Source of the DNA: Haematobia irritans
Lineage: Eukaryota > Arthropoda > Insecta > Diptera > Muscidae
Assembly (NCBI RefSeq): GCF_050003625.1
Contig: NC_134398.1
Span: forward strand, 84,507,983 to 84,571,982
DNA: 64,000 nucleotides
Direction of reading: 5' to 3'
Part shown: positions 9,580 through 21,373 of the stretch, piece after piece
Layout: each line of letters starts with the position of its first letter
Position numbering within the stretch: position 1 is the first letter of the stretch
Program-made: the position numbers and the translations under genes
Notes under the pieces: generated by a model
The model's database searches: none
What the model was told of the DNA's origin: nothing
What the model saw: only the letters and a program-made list of their open reading frames with translations

Positions 9580-12485
9580 GCAGAAATGCTTTGTTTATCC
9601 TAAAGAAGTGAGGATCAGTCGACCCAAGCACGCTGTCGGCTAAACAAAGCGATTCCTTAAAATGGGCTCAAGGAATTCTTGAGACTGGAAAAAGGGAACG
9701 ATCACCGGGTGAGCTGCCATCCTCCAAAAGGGATCAAAGATCGTTTGCCTCAGTTGTCTGTCGTCTACTCACAGGTGCTGGAAAAATCTGCTCTGATACT
9801 AATTGGTGAAGTTTGGGAAGGAGCTTCTCTAGAGTTAGTCGAGAAGAAAGACATACACACAAAAAATTATCACCAAAATTTTTTCAATTAAACACTTAAT
9901 TGAATTTGGAAACGGATTCAGTTAATATGTTAATTGATTCAATTAATTATTTAATCAAATCCGAATAAAAACCAATTAAAAAATGATTGATATTTGTTAC
10001 GTTTCCAATTAAAATATTAATTGATTCAATCAATTTGTTAATCAATTCGGAAATAATTTTCAATTACAAACGTGACTGAAATTTTTTCCGTTTCCAATTA
10101 CACATGTGATTGATCCAATCACCTTTGTGATTGAAACTGAAAAATTTTGAGCAATGGAAAGAGCGAAAAGAGAACAAGAGAATGGGTATTTATTCAATAA
10201 TGTATGATGGAGAGATCAGTCTGTGGAAGTAACTCGTAACGAACGGTTGGGTTTTTGTTTTTCGCGTAAATTGAAAAACATGATTGGCGACATTCTGTCT
10301 GCTGCATTCAAAATGTGTGCATAAATATTTTGAACGCAACAACAAATCATAGCAAAGGGTTGAAATAAATAAAGTGTGCAACAACAAACGGCCACGTGGT
10401 AAAGGTTTGAAAAAATATATGACAGAACGCATTTGAAATTACCTGTGTTTGTGTTTTGTGGTATTGCAAAAATGGAAAACAATCTACGTTTATTGAAGGT
10501 AAGAAATTGTGAAATGTGAATACCGTTTCCATTGAAGCCTGTTTACATTAAACGGACTAAAATAATATATTTTTTATTCATTTATTTTAGTGACCAATTT
10601 TATTTCGTGAAATTGACCAATCAATCCCATCAACTCCATCATTTTATCAAATATATAATAATATGTTTGCAATAGAAAAGTGGGTACCGTATTGATCTTT
10701 TAAAATTATAAATTTTTTCCACTCCTAGTTTTCTTAAAACCAAGAGTGGTATGGGGTTGTTGGAAGATTCACCTTGAAGTTGCGAAGTAGCGTTGGCATT
10801 AAATTGCATTTTTGTTTTACCTGCCTTTTTCAGTTTGAACGCAAGTAGAGAGCAGCATATCTGGTATATAAACTAATGAGCTGAATTATGTAATGGTAAA
10901 AAAGTTATTTCTTTTGGATTTAAAAATATGAAAAATATCCGAAAATAATAAAAATATGTATTTTCCATTTATATTTTTAACTATTTCCAGAATTTGCAAA
11001 GTATCATCAATATAATACCAATTATTATATTGCTTTCCCATTATTTTTGTTTTTGATTGGTTCAAATTTTAATAGACGATTTTAGTGTGTGGAAATTTTG
11101 GAAAGGAATTGTTACTAAAATTAAATTACCGAGCTCCTTAATACACCTTTTTATGCTAAAAGACTACAACTGCAAAAGAAGATTATAAATCTGCAACCTG
11201 GAACTAAGAATTGAAGTTGATATTCTATGCAGGCAATGTTTAACAAAATTAACTTTTAATTGAACAAAATTAAATTCGAATTATTCTGTTTACTTTCAGA
11301 AAAACTAATTTAGCTTACAGGCTGCTGATTTATTGAAATCTAGACACATCTACATATTAGAAGGAACATACTAACATGGTTATTATTATAAGGAAGAAAA
11401 TGATTTATATAATTTATTTTTTCACCCTATAGTTGTTATTGATAGTAGTTGTATTTGTAAGTTATGTTAGAACAAAACACAAATGACAAGAACCAAATTT
11501 ATTTGTCTATTGCATAATTCAAAAAATAATAAAATATTAAATATGTTTTATAAGAAACACACATTTTCTTTTATTTCAAAAGAAAAAAACTAAATACGAT
11601 TTTGGGGTCGCAATATATACATTTTTTAATCGAAATTTATAGCCAATTTCAATTAATTATTTAATTGAATGAATCAAATAGTTGATTGATTTTTGTCGCG
11701 AAATTAATTAAAATTTTAATTGATTCAATTAAAACTGTGATTGATTTTTATGTTAAAAATTAATCACGTTTTTAATTGATTCAATCACACAATTAATTGA
11801 TTCCGTGACAAAAGTCAATTAAATTTTTAATTAAAAATCGTGTTGGTTTTCAATCGAAATGGGTGATTGATAGTATCATTTTCGTGATTGAAGACATTTC
11901 AATTAAAAAAATGATTGAATCCGCGATTTTCGTGATTGAAATCAAAAAAATTTTTTTTGTGTGTACCGGCTAGACCTAGAGCACATGCGTAGATACCTGC
12001 AAACCCTTCTGATCCTGAATCTATTTTAAATAGGCTGAAACGATGCAATCCAGATCTTCCAACAGCTGATTGGTAGGTTGGCCGTTTGGATGAAGTGTAT
12101 GGACCAAGACAGCATGCAGTGTTTATATTGAACACTCAGTCTTTGCCACATCTAGCAAAGTCTCAGGGCCGTGTATGTTATGGCTTTTATTATATCCAAA
12201 TGAAGGTATATAAAAACGATCAGCTAAAGGATTCCGAAATGGACAAGCCTCTGTCTGAATCAGAAGTAAGAGGATCCTCTTGCGAAATCGAGGGAGATAC
12301 CAAAGTTGAAGACATGATAGATACCGTATGCTTGAGGAGGTTTCTACTGCCTCAGAACTCACCAAAGTTGAACCTATGGTTATTGCGAGAGTCACCGAGA
12401 TCTCTGAAGAGGACATTCCTGATGTGACGGTTGTTGAAAATCTCGATGGTCATACGGATCCTCCAGATAAATATTCATTATTGTA
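9580..12485 (+). pseudogene. LINE ORF1 remnant (gag-like), split by an insertion
   Basis: Before the insertion the frames give ...SPGELPSSKRDQRSFASVV... and GEVWEGASLELVEKKDI. After it they continue PARPRAHA, PESILNRLKRCNPDLPTADW, GRLDEVYGPRQHAVFILN, an Asp/Glu-rich stretch and NLDGHTDPPDKY. Removing 9856-11963 and one TA restores the reading GAC ATA CCG GCT (DIPA), so the two halves belonged to one frame. The TRP codon before IPAN is now TAG, and other frameshifts are present. The fold resembles DUF4780-type domains found in ORF1 of related retroelements, by general recollection rather than by search. The protein would bind element RNA. Confidence 0.8.
9856..11963. mobile_element. TA-flanked DNA element with ATTGA-rich ends
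   Basis: Bounded by CACACAAAAAA... and its inverted counterpart ...TTTTTTTTGTGTG, and flanked by TA on both sides (9854-9855, 11964-11965). About 280 bp at each end consist of interspersed AATTGATTCAATTAA-type words. The 1.5-kb interior (about 10,150-11,640) is unrelated to these ends. It holds a short frame starting ATGGAAAACAATC at 10471 that runs into a GTAAG donor, which could be a captured first exon or the remnant of an autonomous parent. No transposase is visible. Smaller relatives lie at 47270-47559 and 55260-55831, with a degenerate copy near 45.27-45.53 kb. Confidence 0.85.
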
Positions 12486-13907
12486 CACCCAGAAAAAAGT
12501 GACCACTTCTTTAAGTTAAAATGAACTCATTGTGAGGAAAGTTGAACTTCGTATAGCGCCAAAGACATTTTTATTTGTTTGAACGATGTGATTTTCGTAG
12601 AAATTAGGTAGAATGCATTCCATATATTAGTTAACATTTTCATATAGTTATGTACCACTATACTACAGAATAAAAAAATTTAACTGAATTGAATTCATAT
12701 ATGGAATGATTTTATTGAACTTTTTTCATTCATTTGGACAAATCTTACATATTTGTGGTAAACCTTTTACTTCAAAATTAGAACTGCTTACCTTCGTTAT
12801 TAAATACAATTTTATGTATTTGTATAAACAATTTTTTCTTCAATAAAAGACATGTTTTATTAATATATTAAATATATTTATTAAGAATTAACAGCATCGA
12901 CTGGCCTTGAAATATTAGTTTATTATTCCACTATTTCCAATTTTCACGTAAAGTTACCAACTGTAAAACGTAATGCTTTTCTTCTTCGTGTTCCTTTCAC
13001 TTTTAATAAGATGCTGCGTAACGATTTGTGCTCCTTTTACAATTTCAATACCTACAAATATAAAAAATCATAAACCCATTTTTTCACACAAGGTTAGCGT
13101 CACTGTATGAATGTTACCTGATAATTGAAGATTCCAAAATGAAGACGAATGAAGGGGTTGTTATTCTGTTGCCTTTTTCTTTCTTAATACACCATCACGA
13201 AATTGATAGACTTATTGTTTGTTATTTATGCTCAATAATTTTGAAAAAAAAGCGAAACATGTTCTCACTAATTTAAAAAAAAAAAAACAAATATTTTATT
13301 TGTTATTTTATTTTACTATATTACTTTTTTAACAATCTCTCCGTATACCATAACAACGCGATTCTAACTAAAAAACAACCCACGCGCAAACATATCGATT
13401 ACATCGATGACAGATAGATAAAAGAAATATAGGAAAATTTCCTATATTCTAACAAGTGTGTTTCCTTAAGTTTTTAAAGGATTGAATACTTCTTAGTACG
13501 AATGAACTAAAATATTTTTCTATGTCAAGTGTTATTCGTATGTATGATAAGCTTTCTATAATAAAGGAAGTCAGTGTTATCGTTTCGTAAGAAATTTTAC
13601 TAAATTTGAGGAAACTTGGTTTTATTTCGGTTTTTCTTTATTTTTACGAATGCTTTGTTATCAGTGAATAAAATTTTCTTGTTGAGTAGTAAATTCTTAT
13701 ACCCAGCGAAGAAAACAGTATTAGTAAAATTCCATGCGTTATTCTAGTTAATGAACTATTCCTAACTGCTTTCAGTTTAGGATTTTTTTACTGAAACAAG
13801 TAAATTTTATTATTTCACACAAAAATTTAACTTAATGAAAATAAAATGGCTAAACCAAATTGATAAACATTTTTTCCTTTAGTTTCGAAGGCACTTTTTT
13901 CTGGGAG
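12486..13907. mobile_element. Non-autonomous TIR element, CACCCAG family (copy 2)
   Basis: Same family as 3446-4881, with the same terminal repeats; the right terminus has one substitution (CTGGGAG for CTGGGTG). TA dinucleotides flank it (12484-12485 and 13908-13909). It sits at the ORF1/ORF2 junction of the LINE. Removing it with one TA makes ORF1 end at TTG TAA while ORF2 proceeds in another frame, which suggests overlapping ORFs in the parent LINE. Confidence 0.85.
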
Positions 13908-15345
13908 TAAGGCTGCATGTGCTGCCTTAAAAGTTCTCCTGATGAAAGGGGACATAGACATAGTTCTTATTCAAGAACCATATGTTTATAGGAACAAAAT
14001 ATGTGAATTAAGTACTCCGGGGTTCAAACTATTGCAGTATACTGGTAAAGATGTAAATCGAGCCTGTATAATTTCTAAAAACAAGCTTAACTTGTTTCTG
14101 CGTCCTTCAATGTGCAATGCACACACTGTCGTTGCCAATTTAGAAATAGCCAAATGCAAATATTGGGTATCTTCGGTCTACATGGGACGTGACAGGGAGA
14201 TGCCTCCATGTACCGTTAAGACCTTAGTTGAGGAGTCACTGAAAACAAAGACGAAACTCATTATGGGATGCGATGCGAATGCGCATCATAGTATATGGGG
14301 AAGTAGTGATACTAATGCAAGGGGAGAGTCGCTAATAGAGTTTATTTTGCGTACTAACCTGGTAGTTTGCAACAAGGGAGATGCCCCAACCTTTGTCACT
14401 AAAAACAGGCAAGATGTTTTGGACATCACCTTGGCCTCGCAAGAACTGAATGAAATGATATCTGAGTGGCAGGTTTTAAGTGAACACAGCTTCTCAGATC
14501 ATCGCTGCATCAGTTTCAAATTTGATGTTCATACTACCAAGACCATATTACCGCCAAATGTTAGGAAAGCTGACTGGAATAGGTATAGGGAATCGTTCAA
14601 TATGATGATACCGGAAATAACAGAGACAAAGGCCTTCAACATCTCACGGAAAGCTGCATGCCCTAGAGGGAAGCCAAGGGGGAAAAATCGACCACCATGG
14701 TGGTCTACGGAATTAAGTAATATGAGGAAATCCTGCAGGAAGCTCTTTAACAAGGCAAAGTCCACCAGAGCCCCTGAGGATTGGGACACTTACAAGAAGA
14801 ATCTGAGAGTATACAAGCGAGAACTGAGAAAGGCTCAGCATAACTCTTGGAATGATTACTGCAGCATTATTGAGAATACGTCCGAGGCTTCCAGACTACG
14901 GAAGGTTCTAGCATCCACCAACTCCGCTCCAGGTTTCATTAAAACGTCGGAGGGCAATTGGACAACGTCCAGTGAGGAGACGCTGGAGGTACTATTGGAC
15001 ACACATTTTCCTGGAAATCAGACGGTTGAACCAATTTCTGGCGGTTCCACAGTGGGTCAGCGGTCGTTTTCTATCGAGGAAATTGTATCGGAATCTAGAA
15101 TAAGATGGGCGTTCAATAGCTTTGCACCATTCAAATCCCCCGGACCCGATGGAATTACTCCGGCGGAGTTACAAGCAGTGACTGACAAAATTATCCCTTG
15201 GTTGTCGGCGATATATAAAGGATCTATCAACTTATCATTTATCCCAGAAAAGTGGAGGGAAACAAAAGTCGTTTTCATACCTAAAGCGGGAAAAGCCTCT
15301 CACTCGAGGGCGAAGGATTTCCGACCAATCAGCTTATCCTCATGA
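13908..15345 (+). pseudogene. LINE ORF2: APE endonuclease and N-terminal reverse transcriptase
   Basis: The open stretch runs from SKAACAALKVLL (upstream of the ATG at 13942) to a TGA at 15343. Counting from that ATG: IQEPYV at 10-15, CDANAHHSIWG at 110-120, DITLAS at 161-166 and SDHR at 185-188 are the metal-binding and catalytic motifs of the exonuclease-endonuclease-phosphatase fold that nicks target DNA. FKSPGPDGI at 397-405, WRETKVVFIPKAGK at 438-451 and DFRPISL at 459-465 are the first reverse transcriptase blocks. The TGA interrupts the protein inside the RT fingers, where intact relatives continue. Confidence 0.9.
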
Positions 15346-15857
15346 TATATATTTATCTTAGAAGTAGCATCGATTCAAGTTTGTTCTCGAAACGACAGTT
15401 TGCATACTCGAAGGGCAGGTCTACTGAGACCGCATTACGTGAACTAGTGAACTAGCTTTATTGAAAGCTCATTATCTGTCAAAGAATACACAATCGTGGC
15501 GTTTCTAGACATCGAAGGGGCGTTTAATAATGTCCATCCGAGTTCGATAACATATTAAATGGACTGACAACTCTGAATGTTGATCCATGAATACTTAGGC
15601 TGTTAGACGAACTTCTAATGAAGAGACGTATTTCAGCCACACTAGGACAAGCAAACATACAAAGGTATGTGAACAGAGACACTCTCCAAGGAGGAGTTCT
15701 ATCACCTCTTCTTTGGAATGTTACTATAAATAACCTTCTGGTTACACTAGAAAATGAAAGGATAAAAGTGGTGGCATACGCAGATGATGTGGCTCTAGCG
15801 GTCAGGGGAAAATCCCCATCCACAATCAGAGAAATTATTCAGAGGGCCCTCCGGTGA
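15346..15857 (+). pseudogene. LINE ORF2: reverse transcriptase palm, frameshifted
   Basis: Pieces in more than one frame include an AFLDIEGAFNNVHP block (first catalytic aspartate) and, in the frame from 15618, LQGGVLSPLLWN at 23-34 and the polymerase motif YADDVAL at 54-60. Several small deletions and frameshifts separate them; a stop falls at 15855. The catalytic YADD is retained although the gene is dead. Confidence 0.88.
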
Positions 15858-16551
15858 CTGATAAATGGGTGAAAGACAATAGTCTTGGTGTTAATCCTGC
15901 TAAGACAGAACTAGTCATGTACTCATGTACAAAACTCCCACGGTTAAGCCCATATTCTTAGGGGGTATTGAAATTCCCTTTGGTGAGTGTGCAAAATACC
16001 TTGTCGTTATTTTGGACAGGAAGCTGAACTTTAGGCTTAATATTGAAGAAAGGGCGAGGAAAGCGACGGTAGCTTTGTACTCGGGCAAAAGGGCAATAGG
16101 AAAAAAATTGGGACTAAAACCGAAAATTGTGCATTGGCTATACATGGCAGTGGTTAGACCTATAATGCTATATGGTGTTGTAGTCTGGTGGCCGGCACTT
16201 CAGCAACCGACAGGTTTAGATAAAGTTCAGCGTATGGCGTGCTTGTGTATCTTAGGCGCATTCAGTAAGACAGGAACATATTCCCTTAATGTCATGCTGC
16301 ATCTATTGCCTTTAGACATTTTGGCCAAACAGTCAGCTGCAACAACGGCTGTGCGGTTGCGCGAGCTATCGCTGTGGTCGGAAGAAATGAACGGCCACAG
16401 TTCGGTCCTCAAAATAATGCCAGATGTGCCTAACGTAGTGGATTACACTATGGCGAAACCACTTTTCGACAAAAAGTTTGAAACTCTAATTCCCAACAGT
16501 GAGGCGTGGTGTACACAGACCCTGGGGAAAAGATATAGATTTGTACACTGA
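15858..16551 (+). pseudogene. LINE ORF2: thumb/connection region
   Basis: From about 15925 a 208-codon open frame continues the protein after a frameshift: LGGIEIPFGECAKYLVVILD, then GLKPKIVHWLYMAVVRPIM and GVVVWWPAL, a region that follows the RT palm in R1/LOA/Jockey-type elements. It ends in another frame change near 16,510-16,550, where the RNase H frame takes over. Confidence 0.85.
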
Positions 16552-17062
16552 TGGCTCCAAATTGGATGGACAAGTAGGTTTCGGAGTATATTCTAAAGAT
16601 CTGGAACTTCGAATAGCGAAAAGATTACCTAATCACTGCAGTGTTTTTCAGGCTGAAATATTAGCAATAAAAGAGGTGGCGAATTGGCTGGGAAGTAATG
16701 TTCCAAAAAATGTTGGAATTAAGATATACTCAGACAGTCAACCTGCAATAAAATCCTTGGCCTCTGTGTTCCTTTACTCGAAAACGGCCATCGACTGCCG
16801 CAAATCTCTCAACGAGATGGCTGAGCAGTACAATATTCACCTAATATGGGTGCCTGACCATAGGAACATACCGGGGAACTGTCAAGCAGATGAGTTAGCA
16901 AGGGTAGGAATTACCTTACATATTCCAGGGGAACTAGTATATGTTGGTATGTCTCTGGCAACCTGCAAGCTCTTACTGCGTGAGAAGGCCGTCATGATGG
17001 CAAATGTTCGACGGGAGAATTGCAGGGTTGTAACGACAACAAGCAAATATGGCCCCATTTAA
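16499..17062 (+). pseudogene. LINE ORF2: RNase H domain
   Basis: The frame carries an RNase HI fold with its four acidic residues: D18 in YTDGSKLDG, E53 in FQAEILAIKE, D79 in YSDSQPAIKS and D131 in CQADELARVG. The usual WVPGH before the last of these reads WVPDH here. The domain would degrade the RNA strand during element replication. The final stop at 17060 may be premature: a weak Cys/His-containing tail is read in another frame to about 17,337. Confidence 0.9.
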
Positions 17063-17337
17063 ACTTGACCGCACACTAGATATGCTAGTGTTCCCAAGAC
17101 GTCAGACATCACTTCTGATATCTTCTATAATAGGTCGCTGCCTGATAGGCGAATTTGCAAAAAACTATTATTGCGAAGTATATTGACTATTGTATGAGCT
17201 GTCATGATGCGGAGGAAAAGGAATCAATTAAACAACTCTTGTATAAGTATCCTGCATTTTGTGTAAGGCGTAAGCAAATTTTAGGGGCACATAGCTTTAG
17301 GCGGACCTGGAAAACGTTAACTTTAGCAGTCTGTTAA

Positions 17338-17514
17338 TGTTTTTGGAACAATCTGGTTGGTTCAACAAAAGAATATTGTAGAGAAGGTTTAGTGGTTAAA
17401 ACTAGAAGTGCCCATATGTAATAGGTACTTTTAGTTAAATGTGGTATCACAATGGACTGAATAGTCTAAGTGAGCCTTAAACTTAATCGGGCTGCCACTT
17501 TAACCTAACCTAAC
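17338..17514 (+). mobile_element. LINE 3' untranslated region and AACCT-repeat tail
   Basis: The element ends with a roughly 75-base block shared with the SINE at 8936-9281 and with the minus-strand copy at 46203-46315, followed by three AACCT units. The left breakpoint of the large palindrome (17488) lies inside this tail. Confidence 0.9.
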
Positions 17515-17684
17515 CTAATTGCATCAATGTTGTATTTTTTCTGAAATTCAATTTAGAATTACTTTTCGCTACTATTAACGGTTATTTTTTTAAATCCCAG
17601 GTAATAGGTACAAGTAGTAAGTTTTTGATTACGGGTATTACTGGAAGAATCACTAGTGCTTACCAAGTTTTTGCTGGGTTGATA
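17515..17684. other. Flank between LINE tail and mariner
   Basis: Short AT-rich sequence with no recognised feature; mirrored at 25770-25939. Confidence 0.5.
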
Positions 17685-18978
17685 CGAGGGCGGTTTGGAA
17701 ACTTCTTAGCCTATCAATGAAAGAGAATACTTAGTTTTTCAAAAATAATTTTATTTTTCAATATAATCTCCTGAAACTTCAATATACTTAGTCTAACGCT
17801 TTTCTAGCAATTATAACCCTTGATTAAAATAGTTTTCCTCAAGGTCTTCAAAATAGTGGTTTACAACTGTAATTGCATCTTCATTTGAGGTAAAACGCTT
17901 GCCAGCAAGCAATTTTTTTAGATTTGGGAACAAGTAAAAGTCACTGGGAGCTAAATCAGGAGAATAGGGTGGGTGGTCAAGCAACTCGTACTTTAATTCG
18001 TTGATTTTAGCCATTGTTAAAACACTCTTGTGCGCTGGTGCGTTGTCTTGATGAAAAATTATATTTTTTGTGTTGTAAGCCAGGACGTTTTTCTCCAATT
18101 TGTACATTTAATTGATCCAAAAGGTTGCAATAGTACTCTGAATTTATTGTTTTACCCTTTTGCAGATAGTCAATCAATAAAATACCTTTGAAGTCCCAAA
18201 AACCCTTGCCATAACCTTACCAGCCGATTGAATTGTTTTTGCCTTCTTTGGGGCACTTCCTTCAGCTTAAGTCTATTGTTTGGATTGTTCTTTTGTCTCT
18301 GGAGTATAGTGGTGGATCCATGTCTCATCAACAGTTATGAAACGACGCTTAAAATCAATTTTATTTCGCTTAAAACGATCCAAACAGGCTTGAGAAATTT
18401 TCATTCTTATGCGTTTTTGATCGACCGTTAACAAGTGCGGCACCCATCATGCAGAAAGCTTTTTCATCTGTAGTTCTTCATGCAAAATTAAATTGAGTCG
18501 TCATTTGAGATGCCCATGATATTAGCAATTTCACGCACTTTTATTCGTCGATCATTTATTACCATATCATGCACTTATGCTACAATTTCTGTTGTTATTG
18601 CTGTTTTTGGACGTCCACTACATGGTTCATCTTCAATGCTTGTACGACCAGGTTTAAAGTCAGCAACCCAATTTTTTACTGTTACATATGAAGGAGCACT
18701 TTCACCTAACACATTCACCATATCATTATGAATTTCTTGTCCCGATAAACCTTTTTTATGTAAATATTTAATGACAGCACGCATTTCTAATTTTTCCATT
18801 GTAAAAAAATTGCGGATGCGTCTTTTTTGAACACCTGTTTCTATATCAAGGAGTTGCCAGATCGAAACAAAATTTAATATGTGTTCATAACAGAGATGGA
18901 TGTTTCCAAAACACTTAACTTTTTTCTGTTTATACCGTGCTTTTTGTGCTAGACTAAGAAGTTTCCGAACTGCCCTCG
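17685..18978 (-). mobile_element. Mariner (DD34D), full length but inactive, left arm
   Basis: The 1294-bp element has terminal inverted repeats CGAGGGCGGTTTGGAAACTT and CGAGGGCAGTTCGGAAACTT, and TA on both flanks (17683-17684 and 18979-18980). The minus-strand transposase gene starts at ATG 18799-18797 (EKLEMRAVIKYLH) and ends near 17811. A TAA follows 75 codons, where the copy at 8.5 kb reads GCC AAA. A frameshift near the helix-turn-helix end and a stop after the first catalytic aspartate also break it. The C-terminal piece keeps HQDNAPAH and SPDLAPSDFYLF, with 34 residues between the two aspartates, so the class is DD34D. Confidence 0.95.
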
Positions 18979-19130
18979 TACACCAATAGTCCGAGTTAAA
19001 ATAGCCACAAGATTCAAAATAGCCAACCAGATCATACTTTACTTTAAATGGTGTGAAATTAATATTTCGATGTGTAACAAATGAGATGTAATGCGCCATC
19101 TCACGATAAAACAGTCAACTGAGACATCTA

Positions 19131-19713
19131 ATGGGCGTAATTGATAAATTAAATTCTTAGTGGTTTGTTCGTTTACGAATCCAGAAACAAAGAAAGCAAA
19201 TTGGAATAGCATAAAGGTAAATTGCGTTACGGTACTGTCACATTAGGCAAATACATCACAGAAATTAAAAAAGAATTAGTCGATTGAATAAATAGTCAAA
19301 ATTTGTTTCTAGATATTTCAAAATTGATCTCAGAAAATGTTTGATACTAATTTTGGTTAAATATTGGCTTAGTATGACCGTACCGTTAGTTAAATACTAA
19401 TATACAAAGGATTTATTTTTTTCGAATAAACTTATAGGAAAGAACTGCAGCCGGGTAACCGGGTAGAGCCGCCTCTATTAATCTATTAGTGGTAGTCGCT
19501 GCTTGTGGAAGATGTTATACAAAATAGCACTACACCAACTTTTGAGAGATTTTTTCGTTATTTGGCATACCAATCTCGCAATGGACAAATAAATGGAAAG
19601 GCTCGATACCCATTTAGTATGAACGGAGGGAGATGATTGTTGATTTTTAAGTCGACCAGTATAAAATGCAGTGAATTGAATTACTATTTCTTTTTTATTT
19701 GCCACAACTGTTA
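19131..19713. other. Arm sequence without recognised gene
   Basis: AT-rich DNA between the mariner and the MITE. A 75-codon minus-strand open frame (19478-19705, mirrored at 23749-23976) has no recognisable motif and is not called. Confidence 0.4.
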
Positions 19714-19929
19714 AGGTGGGTATTAAGTTCGAGTTTAGCCGCTAAAATCGTAATTTTTCACGATTACTTTTCTTTAATAATCCATTTTAAGGTATACACA
19801 CTTTTTAAAAATTTGCGTTGGGCTATTTCCCATCAAATTTTCAACAAATGTGTATAATTTTATGACTTTTTTTACTGATTTAATTTTCACTTTAGCGATA
19901 TTAGCGGCAAAACTCGAACTTAATACCTT
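19714..19929. mobile_element. TA-flanked MITE, AGGTGGGTATTAAGTTCGAG family (left arm)
   Basis: Inverted ends AGGTGGGTATTAAGTTCGAG / CTCGAACTTAATACCT with GCCGCTAA just inside enclose about 216 bp. Other copies are at 46751-46969 (TA duplication proven by an empty LINE site), 52735-52865 and, more distantly, 58530-58716. Confidence 0.85.
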
Positions 19930-20450
19930 TACTTAGTTTCGTGAGCGTATGGAAGTGTCGCTTTTCCAAGATATTTCCAATTAAAAGGTTGACTGAAGTT
20001 ATAATAAATTGATACTATTAATGCGAACAAAACTAAATATAGATAATTTCATTTATGACCAATGTAATATTTTTAATTCTCTTTGCTGGGCTATTTGTGT
20101 TTGCTATTCTAAAGACTTGACCATAAATAGCCCAACAAAGGGAATTGAAAAACTTTATATATTATAATTTGCTTTGATAAAACCCCATCGTTAGGGATTA
20201 TATACAATTATACAATGATGTGCCTTCAAATTACCTATGCATTTTAGGCCGTAAAGATACTCCCTCAAGAAAATCGTTTCAAATGGTTAGGTTAATTTTC
20301 ACATATGGAGACTACATTAGATTCTAGATCTATAGGATATATTTCTAGAGTTTCTCGTCAAGCGCTCAAGAAAATGGGATGAAATAACGAATTTCGGATA
20401 AATCGAGATCTAAATTGTGTAGTTTCTTACTCAAATACATGAAGCCAACA

Positions 20451-20590
20451 TGGTGCAATGATTAGCATGCCCAACTTGCATCACGACATCAATTCAAATA
20501 GTGCTGTAAAAAAGGACAAGGACTCGGCTATAAAAAAGGACCCTTGTCATTGAGATAAACATAGAATCGGGCATATAATAACATAGACCG
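20451..20590 (+). mobile_element. SINE fragment (left arm)
   Basis: Degenerate tRNA-like head (GTGCAATGATTAGCATGCCC) followed by the SINE body words GGACTCGGCTATAAAAAAGG and CCTTGTCATTGAG, matching the SINE at 8936-9281 on the other strand. Position 20527 inside this fragment is where the third copy (25967 onward) begins. Confidence 0.8.
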
Positions 20591-20717
20591 ATATCAGCCA
20601 AATTTAATATATCTCCATAGGAACGTAAAATATCTTTGGATTTATAATTCTAGATGGTCATGAAGATAATTCAATTCATATCAAATCTTGGATCTATATA
20701 TTAGTCAGATGTACCCA

Positions 20718-21373
20718 CACTGAAAAAAAAACATACTCGGTTCCAAAGATTTTGTCTTTACTTTAAAAAATTGGGTATTGATTCCGAGCCAAAGAAGCGG
20801 AGAATACAAGTAAGGATAATTTTAAGACACAATTCTCTTTTAAATTTAGGTTTTGTGTACTTGCTTCTAGGAAGCAAATTTTAATTTTTCGCTTTCTCAG
20901 CTTTTTTTCTTCATATGCTATCAAAGTCCTTTAAAAACGAGTTAACGGCAACTTTATTTTCCAAATTAGGACTCGACTTCCAATAGAAATTATGCTATGT
21001 TTGAAGTAATAAACTTCTTTCAAATAAAGTTTTGAAAAACATGTCCTATATTTGAACGATTTTTTGCTTTGTAGTCAAGATGCAAAAAGACAACAAATTT
21101 AAAGACAATTTCATTAAATTTAAAGAATTTTTCTGAATTATTAAAGTCAAGTTGACCTTAGCCTATAAATTGTTTCTTTCATATTAAGATACCAATTTTT
21201 AAGTCAAATCACTTAATTATAAGAACAATATGACTTCATTGAAAAGTTTATCGACTTTTGGACAAGGAAGATAACTTTATTTTAGAGAAATTCGTCTTCT
21301 ATGCTAAGCAAAATTTGTATTCGTATTTTAAAGACATGAAATCTTTGACCTCACGACAATATTTTTTTCAGTG
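20718..21373. mobile_element. CACTGAAAA MITE (left arm)
   Basis: Bounded by CACTGAAAAAAA and TTTTTTTCAGTG, 656 bp. Copies at 22080-22736 (inverted arm), 26158-26815 (third copy) and 34027-34636, with fragments near 29.2-29.5 and 35.15-35.43 kb. The A-run at the left terminus is 9, 10 and 11 bases in the three palindrome-related copies. A 68-codon frame inside is not a recognisable protein. Confidence 0.85.

Larger units (their letters stand above)
9580..17514 (+). mobile_element. RNase H-type non-LTR retrotransposon (R1/LOA/I-like), broken by two inserts
   Basis: A single 5'-truncated LINE can be traced through 9580-9855, 11966-12485 and 13910-17514 once two DNA elements (9856-11963 and 12486-13907) are set aside. 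Order: ORF1 C-terminal half; ORF2 with apurinic endonuclease, reverse transcriptase and RNase H; a short 3' untranslated region; and a tail of AACCT repeats. RNase H plus an APE endonuclease places it in the I/R1/LOA group of non-LTR elements. The exact clade is inference. All frames carry stops or frameshifts, so it is not active. The tail is shared with the SINE at 8936-9281. Confidence 0.9.

Noticed and set aside
10190..10532. Three overlapping minus-strand open frames
   Set aside because: Short, overlapping in different frames, no motif, and inside a non-coding transposon interior.
17500..17514. TTAGG-like telomere repeat (complement of CCTAACCTAA)
   Set aside because: Only three units, at the 3' end of a LINE and SINE family at several places, and dipterans generally lack TTAGG telomeres; it is a retroelement tail.
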